DNA of 64,000 nt from Anisodus tanguticus (Eukaryota > Streptophyta > Magnoliopsida > Solanales > Solanaceae): assembly GCA_034509755.1 (NCBI GenBank), contig CM067551.1, positions 20,084,501 through 20,148,500 of the forward strand, read 5' to 3'. Position numbers and translations under genes: made by a program. The notes under the pieces were generated by a model. The model saw nothing but the letters and a program-made list of their open reading frames with translations, did not search any database and was not told where the DNA came from. Numbering within the stretch: position 1 is the stretch's first letter; each line of letters starts with the position of its first letter. Shown piece after piece: positions 46,965 through 57,217 of this stretch.

Positions 46965-48250
46965 ATATACCCCTAGAGGCTAGAATATAGACGGTAATCT
47001 GTTTAATTAATCGTTTTTCAGAGTTAATCAGAGAATATTCATATTCTAAGACGGTGGCTAATCTTGATTTCAAGTTCATTTTTTTAAAAAAAAAAAAGTG
47101 TCTATAATCTCCTATCAGTCTTTGAACAACATAATATAATCTTCTATCAATATCCAAAAAACATAACAACAACAGAGTAATCATACTTATCAAATTTATA
47201 ATTAGAAACACATGGCGCCGCCTCCCTAACGTCCTCCCGACTTCACGGGATAAATGTATAGATAACCTCGGCTATTCACTATTCCTTACTTTTTAAAAGT
47301 AAACAGTATTACTTTTAAAAAGTCGTAAAGTAAACAGTAATCAAATAGTCCTAGACAAACTACTTTTCCAAAAAGTCATAAAGGCTACAGTGGGTACAGT
47401 GCCTTGTCTGCTACTTTCTGCAAAGTTGTTTTGTCGTCTTCTCTTTTGCTTTCCAAAAAGTCGTAAAGGCAATAGTGCCTTGTCTGCTACTTTCCGTAAA
47501 GTTGTTTTGTCATTATACGGCTATTCTTTCAGCTGTCTATTTCGCTGTTGGTGTTATCCGGCGAGTTGTTTAGCTGTCATAATCTTTAATGACCTTCGTT
47601 AGAATGTCATTCTCACATCGGGCTATTTTCCTGTTTCCAGCTGTCCGGCTGATATTCTTCGTTAATCAATTGTAACTTGATAATCATTTTTGGGTCGTAA
47701 GGCCATAATCTGTTTTGGGCACTAAGGCCTCTTTTGTTTGGGATTTTACATAGTTTAAACTATGTTATGCCATATTCTTTTGGGTCTGTTATGACCTCTT
47801 TTCTGAGTTATCAGTAGTTAATTTTTTTGGGCCGTGAGGCTCCTAATCGGTTTTGGGTCGTGAGACCATAATCTGTTTGGGTCCATAGGACCTCTTTTAT
47901 GGGTTATGCAGTAAACTACATTTCCTGACTGATATTCTTTTGGGCTTTATCGTAGTATAAAACACTACGTTGGGCCATAATCTATTTGGGCCATAAGCCT
48001 CTTTTTAGGTTTCAAGTAGATAAATCTACATGATACCTTTTGATAATCTTTTGGGCTGTTAAGCCATATTCTTTTTGGGCCGTAAGGCCTCTTTTTAAGC
48101 CTTTACATTGTTCCTGCAAAAAGTAATTAGTTTTCCCTCCTTACTCAAAAGGATTAGGATAAAAATTTCTTCAAAAATTATTATTCCCTCCTTATTCAAA
48201 AGGATCCGAACATAATCAAAATATCTTCTGGTTTCCTTCATATTAATCAT
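46965..48250 (-). promoter_or_regulatory. Viral intergenic region and leader, inverted copy, with deletions
   Basis: It corresponds to 58260-59672. Compared with that copy it lacks about 275 bp (59052-59326, including most of the TATA box) and about 58 bp (59373-59430, including the AATAAA). It has about a dozen GCCCA/GACCCA repeats (47640-48110) where the other copy has seven. Confidence 0.75.
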
Positions 48251-48556
48251 CTAATAATGTGATGGGTAGCTTTTGAGTAGCCAATCAACAACTCGTATAC
48301 TAGTTTCCTTTCCATTTATTAGATATTTAATATATTCGATAGACCTATAGATGCTAACCATTTTATTCACTATTACTTGTCTGACTATTATGTTGCCTTG
48401 GTCACCAAGTAACTCAGAAGGTTTCATTACGTCGTAATAGAGTAATTCTTTCCAAGCTAAATTTAGCTTTTCGCAAAGGATATTCCTCTCAATGACATAT
48501 TGTAATTTGTATTTGTTCAGTTCTCTAGTCTGTCTGAACGAAGGATGATTTTTCAT
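48251..48556 (-). CDS. Unidentified 101-residue ORF in place of transactivator
   Basis: It is an intact frame with an ATG, basic and amphipathic (ELNKYKLQYVIERNILCEKL, IVRQVIVNKMVSIYRSIEYI). It sits downstream of RT-RNase H where the plus copy has its 356-codon transactivator-like ORF, but the two are not similar to my eye. A remnant of the transactivator end (DPFE, then stop, then AAGGAGGGAA) still lies downstream. I do not recognise the family. It could be a divergent viral gene from a recombinant genome or captured host DNA. Confidence 0.4.
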   Translation of the reverse strand: MKNHPSFRQTRELNKYKLQYVIERNILCEKLNLAWKELLYYDVMKPSELLGDQGNIIVRQVIVNKMVSIYRSIEYIKYLINGKETSIRVVDWLLKSYPSHY

Positions 48557-48583
48557 ACTGATCTTTTGTTGCTGTTAATCTTG

Positions 48584-48715
48584 AGATATTTCTTCAGCTT
48601 GCTGCTGCATAAAATATCATGGTTAATTATAAACATTAATCAAATATTCTTGAGATACTTCCTCAGCTTGCTGTTGCATAAAATATCATGGTTAACATTA
48701 ATCAACTCTCCTTGA
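48584..48715. repeat. 67-bp tandem duplication next to the unknown ORF
   Basis: Two units share TTCCTCAGCTTGCTG or TTCTTCAGCTTGCTG and TGCATAAAATATCATGGTTA, with a few differences. Confidence 0.8.
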
Positions 48716-48732
48716 CTATAATTTCTTTTTGC

Positions 48733-50388
48733 TTAATCATCATTGTGATACCTGCTAAGAAAATCAGCTAAAACATTCTTAGTTCCAGATATGTTTTTAA
48801 CAACAAAATCATAACAACAGAAGAACGATTGCCATTTTCTTCTTTTATTCACTTCTGGTAAAGGGTCTATTCTATTTGTAATAAATGCTTTTACCTGTGT
48901 ATTATCTGTTCTAACGATAAATTTTACCGGTAATAGGTGATAATGAAATCTTTTTATTCCAAATTTTACTGCCAATAATTCTTTTTCGTTGATATGGTAG
49001 TTCTTTTCATTGGGTTTCCAAGTTCCTCCTCCATATCCACAAATTAATCTTTTTTCCCTATCCATATCTTCTTTACCATATGCTATTAGGACTGCTCCCC
49101 ATCCTATGTCACTAGCATCTGTAAAGAGTTCTAATTGATCTTGATCTGTTGGTACTCTGTGTTTTGGTAATGATTTTACCTTTTCTTTAATCTGGCTAAT
49201 CGCCTTGGTATGTTCTTCCTTCCATTCGAAGGTTACATCCTTTTTAATCAAGTCTTGCAGTGGCTTTCTTAGGTATGGTAAATCTTTTATATGATCTGCT
49301 GCATAATTTATTACCCCAAGAAATTGCTATACTTCTTTTTTATTCTCTAATCTTTCTTTAAAGTTTTTAATCTTTGTTACAACATGTTCTTGTAATTGTA
49401 TTCCCTCGCTATCTACAATGTAGCCTAGGAATTCAATAGTATTCTTGAATATTTCTGATTTCTTTTCTGATAAGAGTATTCCATGTTGGTTTACTGTTTC
49501 AATAAATTGTTCTATATGTTCTATGTGATCTTTTAAATCAGTGCTCTAAATCAATATGTCATCCACATATATTATACAGAAGTCTGCCAGTTTTCTAAAT
49601 ACCTGGTCCATTCTTCTTTGAAATATCTGTGGTGCATTCTTTAATCCCATAGGTAATACATTCCATTCATAGTGTCCTTGAGGGGCACTAAATGTTGTTA
49701 GAGCTCTAGATTCATTAGTCAGTTTAATCTGCCAAAATCCGCTTTTACAATCGAATTTGCTAAACCATTTTTTGTTTCCTAATCTGTTGATAAGGTTTCT
49801 TTTATAAGGTAAAAAGTATCCATCGAATATAGTCTTTTTATTTAATTCTCTGTAGTCAATTACCATTCTGGCTTTTCCTCTTTTTAGTTCATTATGTTTT
49901 CTTACTAAAAATGCTGGACTACTATGTGGACTTTTACTTTCCCTTATTACTTTCATTTCTAGTAATTCTTTAATCTGGGTTTCAAATTCTTTCTGATCTG
50001 TTGGGCTGTATCTTATTGGTTTTGTTCTAATCAGATCGTTTGGGTCTATTAGCTTTATTTCTCCATATATTTTTTCCTTTTCCCATAGCTGCATTGGATT
50101 TTCTCCAAAGTTTCTTTTTAATTTGTTAAGATATTTTTCTTTTAATAATTCTAAATTATTATTCCTTTCCATTTTAATTGTGCATAATCTTATAGTATTC
50201 ACTGGTAATATTCTTTTTAATATTATCCACTTATCATAGGGTGATTGCAAACTAAACGTATTCTTATTTATAACCTGTGTTTTAAAGTAATCTAGGAAGT
50301 TATTTCCTAATAAAACTTGTTGTTTCATATTATCTAGTTGATATACTATTGGTAATCTAAAGATAGTTTTTCCTAGTATAATTCTCAT
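48733..50388 (-). pseudogene. Pararetrovirus protease end-RT-RNase H, inverted copy
   Basis: It is nearly identical to 55565-57217 of the plus copy. The RT frame (50388-49546) runs to YVDDILI, where a TAG replaces a Tyr codon. A second stop lies at about 49328. The RNase H part (49251-48733) is open and keeps a Glu codon where the plus copy has a stop. The catalytic DSG loop of the protease is not included. Confidence 0.92.
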
Positions 50389-50393
50389 ATTCG

Positions 50394-50447
50394 TTGATAT
50401 ACTATTGATATACTATAGATATACTATAGTTATTTAAACAAAAGATT
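50394..50447. repeat. Inversion junction with three 11-bp repeats
   Basis: GATATACTAT occurs three times in a row (50397-50428). The related 15-mer GTTGATATACTATTG also occurs at 50337-50351 inside the inverted RT, giving the look of templated filler. Confidence 0.75.
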
Positions 50448-50451
50448 ATGG

Positions 50452-50691
50452 ATGGCAAGACGTATGAAACAATTTATAGTAGAGGATAGAAATCAGCATA
50501 AAATAATAGTTGATTATAGAAAAAGAAAATGGATAGAAGGACAAACAATAGATGAAGTGTTAATAGCAATGGATAATAAAGATGATTCATATGAAAGATT
50601 AGTAGAACTGAATACACGAATATATTCACAAAATCTAGTAATATCAGAAATAGAATCTGAACTTAGAATGGAAATAGAGCACTATGGATGA
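50452..50691 (+). CDS. Viral small ORF 1 (79 residues)
   Basis: An intact, highly charged frame (KQFIVEDRNQHKIIVDYRKR, WIEGQTIDEVLIAMDNKDD). No family is recognised. It lies upstream of the movement protein, the position of small accessory ORFs in some caulimovirids. Its stop overlaps the next ORF's start region. Confidence 0.45.
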   Translation: MARRMKQFIVEDRNQHKIIVDYRKRKWIEGQTIDEVLIAMDNKDDSYERLVELNTRIYSQNLVISEIESELRMEIEHYG

Positions 50692-51055
50692 AAATAAATT
50701 AATCGAACAACAAGAGAAAAAGGTACAACTAGAAAAAATAGCAGAAAAACCTCTTACGTATAATAGAGACATAAACCAGCATATTATAAGCTGTAGAATT
50801 GGAATAGAAATAATTGAGGAAAAAGAGAAACAGTTATTAGAAAATCATATAACAATAATAAACAGGAAGAAAAGATTATATTCTTAAGAAACCTATAAGC
50901 TTTAAGAGAAGAAAGAATAAGGCAGAAAGAAGAAGAAATCGAAAAGATAAAAGAACAAAATCTAGGAGAACGGATAAAAAATGAAAATGAAATTAAAGAG
51001 CTAAAAGAAATCATAAAAGAACAATACAGATATATTAATATACTGAAGTATGGAT
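50684..51055 (+). pseudogene. Viral small ORF 2, coiled coil, frameshifted
   Basis: An ATG at 50684 opens 67 codons (ENKLIEQQEKKVQLEKIAEK) to a stop at 50885. The coil continues in another frame (KEEEIEKIKEQ and EIKELKEIIKEQYRYI) to a TAG at 51053, which overlaps the movement protein start. A stop and a frameshift near 50885 make it broken. The function is unknown. Confidence 0.45.
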
Positions 51056-52321
51056 AGAGAAAAAGAATTAATAAAAGATTCAAAAGAAGTTTATTATCAA
51101 GTGAATACTTATGAAGGAGGAACAAGTCAAACACTAAGTTTTAAACCCGATATATATCAAAAGATTCAAGACGAAAAGGAAGAAGTATCGGTAAAAAAGA
51201 TATTTAAAACTAAATGGTTTGAAAGGAATAAAGAGATAAGATATATTTCCCAGAAGCATGAGAATATAACTGATACAATGAGTACTAATGGAAGAACCAG
51301 AATAAACCTGATTACTGATGAATTGATTAAAAGCGAATTAGCTAAATTATCGACTAAAGAAGCAAAGAAATATAGAAATATTTACTTTGGAGGAGTAGAA
51401 TTCATGATTAAAGCATACTTTCAAAAGAATATTGATACACCTATACAGATTTACGTATTAGATGACAGAATACTAGGAAATTTACAAGATGCATTAATAA
51501 CAGTAATTAAAGGAAATTTAATATATCAAAAGTTAAAATTTACTGTACAACCAGATTTTAGCATATCATTAAAAGATGAAAATAAGAATTTAGCATTAAC
51601 ATTATACTACAAATTAGATGGAATAGAGATGCCACCAGGGAGTAAAGTGATTAGTATTGAGACTAAAATGATTTACGCATTAACAGGAAATCACCATGTG
51701 AAAAAAGAGCATGAAATGAATATCATAGTACCCAAAATGTATAAAGAAATACTCGAACAGATAGAACATAAAGAAAACTCTAAGATTACCATACCAGAAG
51801 AAATAACTATGGATTTTTATACTCGAACACCATCTAAAAGGTTAATACCAAGAATAGAAGGATCTAGACTAAGTATAACTAAAGAATCACCAAAGAATAG
51901 TTTACTGAGAATACGACCTAGAACTATAGACCTGATAAATGTAGAGTGTAATAGACTAAAAATCAAAGTTATAATATTTAAAAATATGATAACTGTAGAT
52001 GGAATAGCAGAAATAAACACAGGAGCAATTAAAAGTTTTATTCACATAAGTAAAATAAATGAGAACGAATGTAATATAATAGAACCACAGACTTATAATT
52101 ACCCTGAAAATGAAAGGGAAATAATAATTACTAAAAGTATAAATTTAAGATTCAAGATTCAAGACTTAGAATATAAGATAAATATAGGAGTCATAGAATA
52201 TGATAGCCTAAATGAATTATTATTAGGAAATGATTTTTTAACTATGATAAGATATAAGATTAATAACAATGGAATAGAGATAACGGATCAAGGAAAACCC
52301 AGATTTATAAACAAGATATGA
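51050..52321 (+). CDS. Pararetrovirus 30K movement protein, with protease-like C-terminal domain
   Basis: An intact frame of 423 codons. Residues about 75-230 fit the 30K movement domain: YRNIYFGGVEFMIKAYFQ, then PIQIYVLDDRI, then FTVQPDFSISLKDENKNLAL. Residues about 300-410 look like a retropepsin fold: a VDGIAEINTGAIKSF loop aligned with the true protease's catalytic loop, but with Asn for the catalytic Asp, and ELLLGNDFL aligned with VLLGNNFL near the end. A role in plasmodesmal movement is expected for the first part; the second part is an inference and would be catalytically dead. The stop overlaps the next start (ATGA). Confidence 0.8.
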   Translation: MDREKELIKDSKEVYYQVNTYEGGTSQTLSFKPDIYQKIQDEKEEVSVKKIFKTKWFERNKEIRYISQKHENITDTMSTNGRTRINLITDELIKSELAKLSTKEAKKYRNIYFGGVEFMIKAYFQKNIDTPIQIYVLDDRILGNLQDALITVIKGNLIYQKLKFTVQPDFSISLKDENKNLALTLYYKLDGIEMPPGSKVISIETKMIYALTGNHHVKKEHEMNIIVPKMYKEILEQIEHKENSKITIPEEITMDFYTRTPSKRLIPRIEGSRLSITKESPKNSLLRIRPRTIDLINVECNRLKIKVIIFKNMITVDGIAEINTGAIKSFIHISKINENECNIIEPQTYNYPENEREIIITKSINLRFKIQDLEYKINIGVIEYDSLNELLLGNDFLTMIRYKINNNGIEITDQGKPRFINKI

Positions 52322-52524
52322 ATATACAGTTAAAAATAATAAAGAAAAAACAGAAACTAAAGACTATAAAGACGGCCTTATCAGGAGAAATATATTCCCA
52401 ATTAAAATACTTAGAATACAGCGCAAAAGAAATGAAGTTAGAAAATGACATAGAAAAACTAGAAAAACAATGCGAAAAGTTTAGTAAAATATGGATAGAC
52501 ATGGGTAACGGATGGAAAAAATGA
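52318..52524 (+). CDS. Viral small ORF 3 (68 residues, coiled coil)
   Basis: It starts at the ATGA overlap with the movement protein. It is Lys/Glu-rich with a heptad-like stretch (MKLENDIEKLEKQCEKFSKI). It is in the position of the short aphid-transmission or virion-associated ORFs of caulimoviruses, but shows no motif that would prove it. Confidence 0.5.
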   Translation: MNIQLKIIKKKQKLKTIKTALSGEIYSQLKYLEYSAKEMKLENDIEKLEKQCEKFSKIWIDMGNGWKK

Positions 52525-52615
52525 ATAAACAATCGTAACTAATCCTAGCGATAAAATAGATGAGTTATGGGAAGAAATAATATTAAAATAAAAAATAAAG
52601 AGCGTTTTTGCACTA

Positions 52616-52975
52616 ATGGATGAAATAAAAGAGAATCAGACTAAAACACAACAAATGTTAAGAGAAGAATTAACTAACCTATGGAATGTATCAGAAATAC
52701 CAACGTTTAAGTTAATATTAGAAAAACTGAATATGTTATTAGAAGAAAAAAGTAAGGGAAAACAAAGAGAAACTAATGACGAAGCCAGTACGAGTAAAGA
52801 AACAACTGTAGCAAAAATGACTACTCACAAACCAGAAATGGTACTAATAGATTCATGGAGAAGAAGTAAAATACCTATAATGGTAGATATAAGTAAGATA
52901 AAACCAAAATTATCAAAAGATGTAATAGAAGCTTTAGATGGATTAACAAAATTGAATAAAGAAGGAAAATTCTAA
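52616..52975 (+). CDS. Viral small ORF 4 (119 residues), virion-associated candidate
   Basis: It is charged, with an N-terminal coil (EIKENQTKTQQMLREELTNL), a Ser/Thr/Lys linker and a basic C-terminal half ending LTKLNKEGKF. Its size and place just before the coat protein resemble caulimovirus virion-associated proteins, which have an N-terminal coil and C-terminal nucleic-acid-binding tail. It ends TAATG, overlapping the coat protein start. Confidence 0.5.
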   Translation: MDEIKENQTKTQQMLREELTNLWNVSEIPTFKLILEKLNMLLEEKSKGKQRETNDEASTSKETTVAKMTTHKPEMVLIDSWRRSKIPIMVDISKIKPKLSKDVIEALDGLTKLNKEGKF

Positions 52976-55035
52976 TGGAACCAAGTGCGATCACATTCTT
53001 GAAAACTCATGGAAAGTAGATTGTAGAAAGAGAAAGATACAAGTATGAACCTATGAGATCAAAACCAGTAAAGGAAGAAATACCAAAGGAAGTAAAGATA
53101 CCTTTAAAAGAAGTAGAAAAAACAACATACGAATACTTAAACTTAAGACTGGATAAACAAGAACAACAGATTAGTGAATTAAAAGCAGAAAATCTAAAGT
53201 TAAAAGCAAATGACAATGCAGAATGGTACGACAAATATAAAAAATATATAAAAAAATATAAAGATACAAAAACCCTTCTAAAAGAAACTAAAGTAGAATT
53301 AAAAGAAACTAAGGAAGAACTGAAAGAAGTAAAGCAAGAACTATTAGAACTCAGAGAAGAAATACAGATCTTAACAGAACAACTAAAAAGATTAAAGGGG
53401 AAAAAGAAAGTACGAAAGATAAGATTAAGCGATGAAACTACCTCAAGTAGTAATAATGATACAGATGAAGATAATACCGAAAAAACAAACCAAGAATTAC
53501 AAGTAGTAGACTTCATAGAAGAAGAAGAAAATTCTGAGAATACGAAAATAGTAAAAGAAAATAATCAAATAATAGAAGCTTTACAGAACATGAAAAGAGT
53601 AAATGCAATAATAGAAGACGAACCAGACAGCGATATAGAAGATGAATATAATGGACAGGTAGAAACGGAGATTGAATCAAAAAACATAATAAATGAAGAT
53701 GCAGATGATTATCCCGAAGAAGATTTAGTAGACCCCAATGTAGAAGTAATAACTAGAAGAAATACAAGATTACCAGATCATATACCTATAGGACAACAAG
53801 CCGAATTTAAAGAATTTGTAGGATCAATGACCCAAGGAGTAAACTACAATGGATACTTCCTAGATTTAGACAACGTTTACGATGAACAAGAAGTAGGAAG
53901 AAGAATAACAGACTGGAATTTAGGAATGTACATAGCATTAATGAATAGTACACAAACAGAAAACTTAGATTACATGTATGATCTAATATCTAAAACATTA
54001 ATTGGAAAAGCAGCATACTGGATAGAATCAATAGCATATCAGCTAAGAGGAGAAGTATTAAGTCATGCGACAGACTGGAAATCAATGTTAATGATATTTG
54101 ATTTACTATTAAAAAGAGAATTTTTAGGAGAAAAATGGTTAGTAGCTAGAGAAAATGTGCTAGCAGAAAGAAAAACAGAAATCATTATGAATCTGAATAA
54201 CATGAGATGTTGTAAGATAAATAAATTACCAGAATACACGATTAGCTTTAGTAAATTCTTTTATGAAGCAAGATTCTTACCAGAAGAAGGAATAATTTAC
54301 CAACAACTATACTATGACCATTTACCTATACCGTATAATATTGAGATATCAAAAGAATACATTCAACTAGAGCCAAAAGAAAATACTCTAGGAGAAATAA
54401 TTAGAGTACTAAGAGCATATCTGATGAGAAAATGTGAAGAATATAGATTACAACAAAAGATTAAAAAAGACAAAAAGATAGGATTAAAAGAAATATGCGG
54501 ATTTACATAAAGAAGATTAATATTTGGATGTGATGATAATAGAAAAGAGAAGAAACACAAAAAGCATAAAAGATATAGAAGGTATGAAGACAAATATGAT
54601 AGAAATCACAAATATAAGAAATATAAAAAATATAAGAAAAAACCTTATAAATCCTATAAGAAAAAGAGATTTAGGAGATATAGGAATAATCCAGCTACAA
54701 GGAATAAATTTAGATATAAAAGAAAATTTCGAAAAAGAAGAAATGTAAACCCTATAGAAGCAGATAAAACTAAAGAAGAAAAAGTTAAAGAATGTAAATG
54801 TTGGAATTGTAACGAAAAAGGACACTATGCGAATAAGTGCCCAAAGATAAAGAAAAAAGGAGTAAAATATATAAATACAGAACAATTTATAATGAGCTTA
54901 CAACAGATTAAAGAAGATAATAATAAATGGTATGATTATGAAGACTTTTATGTTAGTGAAACAGATGAAGAATCAAAAATAGAAAAAGTAAGTTATATTA
55001 ACCAACAATCGGTTAGTGAAGATAGTTCTGAATAA
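52975..55035 (+). pseudogene. Pararetrovirus coat protein with zinc knuckle, two stops
   Basis: The frame starts at the TAATG overlap and would have 686 codons. TAG at 53017 and TAA at 54508 break it. The order is an N-terminal coiled coil (residues about 55-150), an acidic Ser/Asp/Glu-rich region, the capsid core (about 285-490; GMYIALMNSTQTENLDYMYD, AAYWIESIAYQL), a Tyr/Lys/Arg-rich basic tract and a perfect CCHC knuckle (CWNCNEKGHYANKC near 54799), then an acidic tail. Such proteins package viral DNA and bind the pregenomic RNA. Confidence 0.88.
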
Positions 55036-55036
55036 A

Positions 55037-55354
55037 ATGAATACATTAGAAAGAGAAAAAGGAAAACTAATAGAAGAAAGAAATTATTGGATACAATACG
55101 AAGAGTATACTCGACATAAACTAATTATGACTTCAACAGTTAATGAAACAAGAAGTATGTATTACAATGATAGATACAATAAGATTACCAAGAGACTTGG
55201 AAAAATAAGAGAAGAAATAAACAGAATACATTGGAAACAAAGAGAGATAGCAAGACTAATAGAAGAAGCTATAAGAAATCAAACTGATCGATTAGAAATC
55301 GAAGAATACGAACAAGATGTAGAGCTCAATAGAAGATTGGATGAACCTGACTAA
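55037..55354 (+). CDS. Viral small ORF 5 (105 residues, coiled coil)
   Basis: An intact frame that begins two bases after the coat protein stop (counting from the ATG at 55037) and ends directly before the pol ATG. It is mostly helical and charged (KLIEERNYWIQYEEYTRHKL, IHWKQREIARLIEEAIRNQ). An ORF between coat protein and pol is not standard in the caulimovirid genera I know, so the function is open. Confidence 0.5.
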   Translation: MNTLEREKGKLIEERNYWIQYEEYTRHKLIMTSTVNETRSMYYNDRYNKITKRLGKIREEINRIHWKQREIARLIEEAIRNQTDRLEIEEYEQDVELNRRLDEPD

Positions 55355-57217
55355 ATGGTAGCAATTAATATAGAAGCCCATATAGAATATAAACCAAATA
55401 AAATGATGAAGCAAAAAATATTCATTGATAGTGGAGCAGATATATACTTAGCTAGAAAAGATGTACTAGAATCACACAGATGGAAAAGATCTAGAATACA
55501 TAGAGCTAAAGTATCAGGATTCAATGAACAATCAAAAGAATTAGATATAATAGCAGAGAATATGAGAATTATACTAGGAAAAACTATCTTTAGATTACCA
55601 ATAGTATATCAACTAGATAATATGAAACAACAAGTTTTATTAGGAAATAACTTCCTAGATTACTTTAAAACACAGGTTATAAATAAGAATACGTTTAGTT
55701 TGCAATCACCCTATGATAAGTGGATAATATTAAAAAGAATATTACCAGTGAATACTATAAGATTATGCACAATTAAAATGGAAAGGAATAATAATTTAGA
55801 ATTATTAAAAGAAAAATATCTTAACAAATTAAAAAGAAACTTTGGAGAAAATCCAATGCAGCTATGGGAAAAGGAAAAAATATATGGAGAAATAAAGCTA
55901 ATAGACCCAAGCGATCTGATTAGAACAAAACCAATAAGATACAGCCCAACAGATCAGAAAGAATTTGAAACCCAGATTAAAGAATTACTAGAAATGAAAG
56001 TAATAAGGGAAAGTAAAAGTCCACATAGTAGTCCAGCATTTTTAGTAAGAAAACATAATGAACTAAAAAGAGGAAAAGCCAGAATGGTAATTGACTACAG
56101 AGAATTAAATAAAAAGACTATATTCGATGGATACTTTTTACCTTATAAAAGAAACCTTATCAACAGATTAGGAAACAAAAAATGGTTTAGCAAATTCGAC
56201 TGTAAAAGCGGATTTTGGCAGATTAAACTGACTAATGAATCTAGAGCTCTAATAGCATTTAGTGCCCCTCAAGGATACTATGAATGGAATGTATTACCTA
56301 TGGGATTAAAGAATGCACCACAGATATTTCAAAGAAGAATGGACCAGGTATTTAGAAAACTGCCAGACTTCTGTATAATATATGTGGATGACATATTGAT
56401 TTATAGCACTGATTTAAAAGATCACATAGAACATATAGAACAATTTATTGAAACACTAAACCAACATGGAATACTCTTATCAGAAAAGAAATCAGAAATA
56501 TTCAAGAATACTATTGAATTCCTAGGCTACATTGTAGATAGCGAGGGAATACAATTACAAGAACATGTTGTAACAAAGATTAAAAACTTTAAAGAAAGAT
56601 TAGAGAATAAAAAAGAAGTACAACAGTTTCTTGGGGTAATAAATTATGCAGCAGATCACATAAAAGACTTACCATATCTAAGAAAACCACTACAAGATTT
56701 GATTAAAAAAGATGTAACCTTTGAATGGAAAGAAGAACATACCAAGGCGATAAATCAGATAAAAGAAAAGGTAAAATCATTACCAAAACACAGAGTACCA
56801 ACATATCAAGACCAATTAGAACTCTTTACAGATGCTAGTGACATAGGATGGGGAGCAGTCTTAATAGCATACGATAAAGAAGTTACTGATAAAGAAAAAA
56901 GATTAATTTGTGGATATGGAGGTGGAACGTGGAAGCCTAACGAGAAAAACTACCATATCAACGAAAAATAATTATTGGCAGTAAAATTTGGAATAAAAAG
57001 ATTTCATTACCATTTACTACCAGTAAAATTCATTGTTAGAACTGATAATACTCGGGTAAAGGCATTCATAACAAACCGAATCGATCCTCTACCAGAATTA
57101 AATAAGAGAAGAAAATGGCAATCGTTCTTCTGTTGTTATGATTTTATTGTTAAAAATATATTTGGAACTAAGAATGTTTTAGCTGATTTTCTTAGCAGAT
57201 ATAACAATGTCGACTAA
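55355..57217 (+). pseudogene. Pararetrovirus pol: protease-RT-RNase H, one stop
   Basis: The enzyme copies the pregenomic RNA to DNA. Domains in order are retropepsin (IFIDSGADIYLARKD near residue 25), RT (MVIDYRELNKKTI; FSKFDCKSGFWQI; catalytic YVDDIL near residue 345), and RNase H (LFTDASDIGWGAVL near 490). About 620 codons is normal for the family. A single TAA at 56972-56974 in RNase H truncates it; the inverted copy has a Glu codon there. The stop at 57215 overlaps the next ORF by 11 bases. Confidence 0.93.

Noticed and set aside
53007..53516. 169-codon minus-strand frame rich in Ser, Phe and Leu
   Set aside because: It is antisense to the coiled-coil part of the viral coat protein; the Lys/Glu-rich plus strand creates it.
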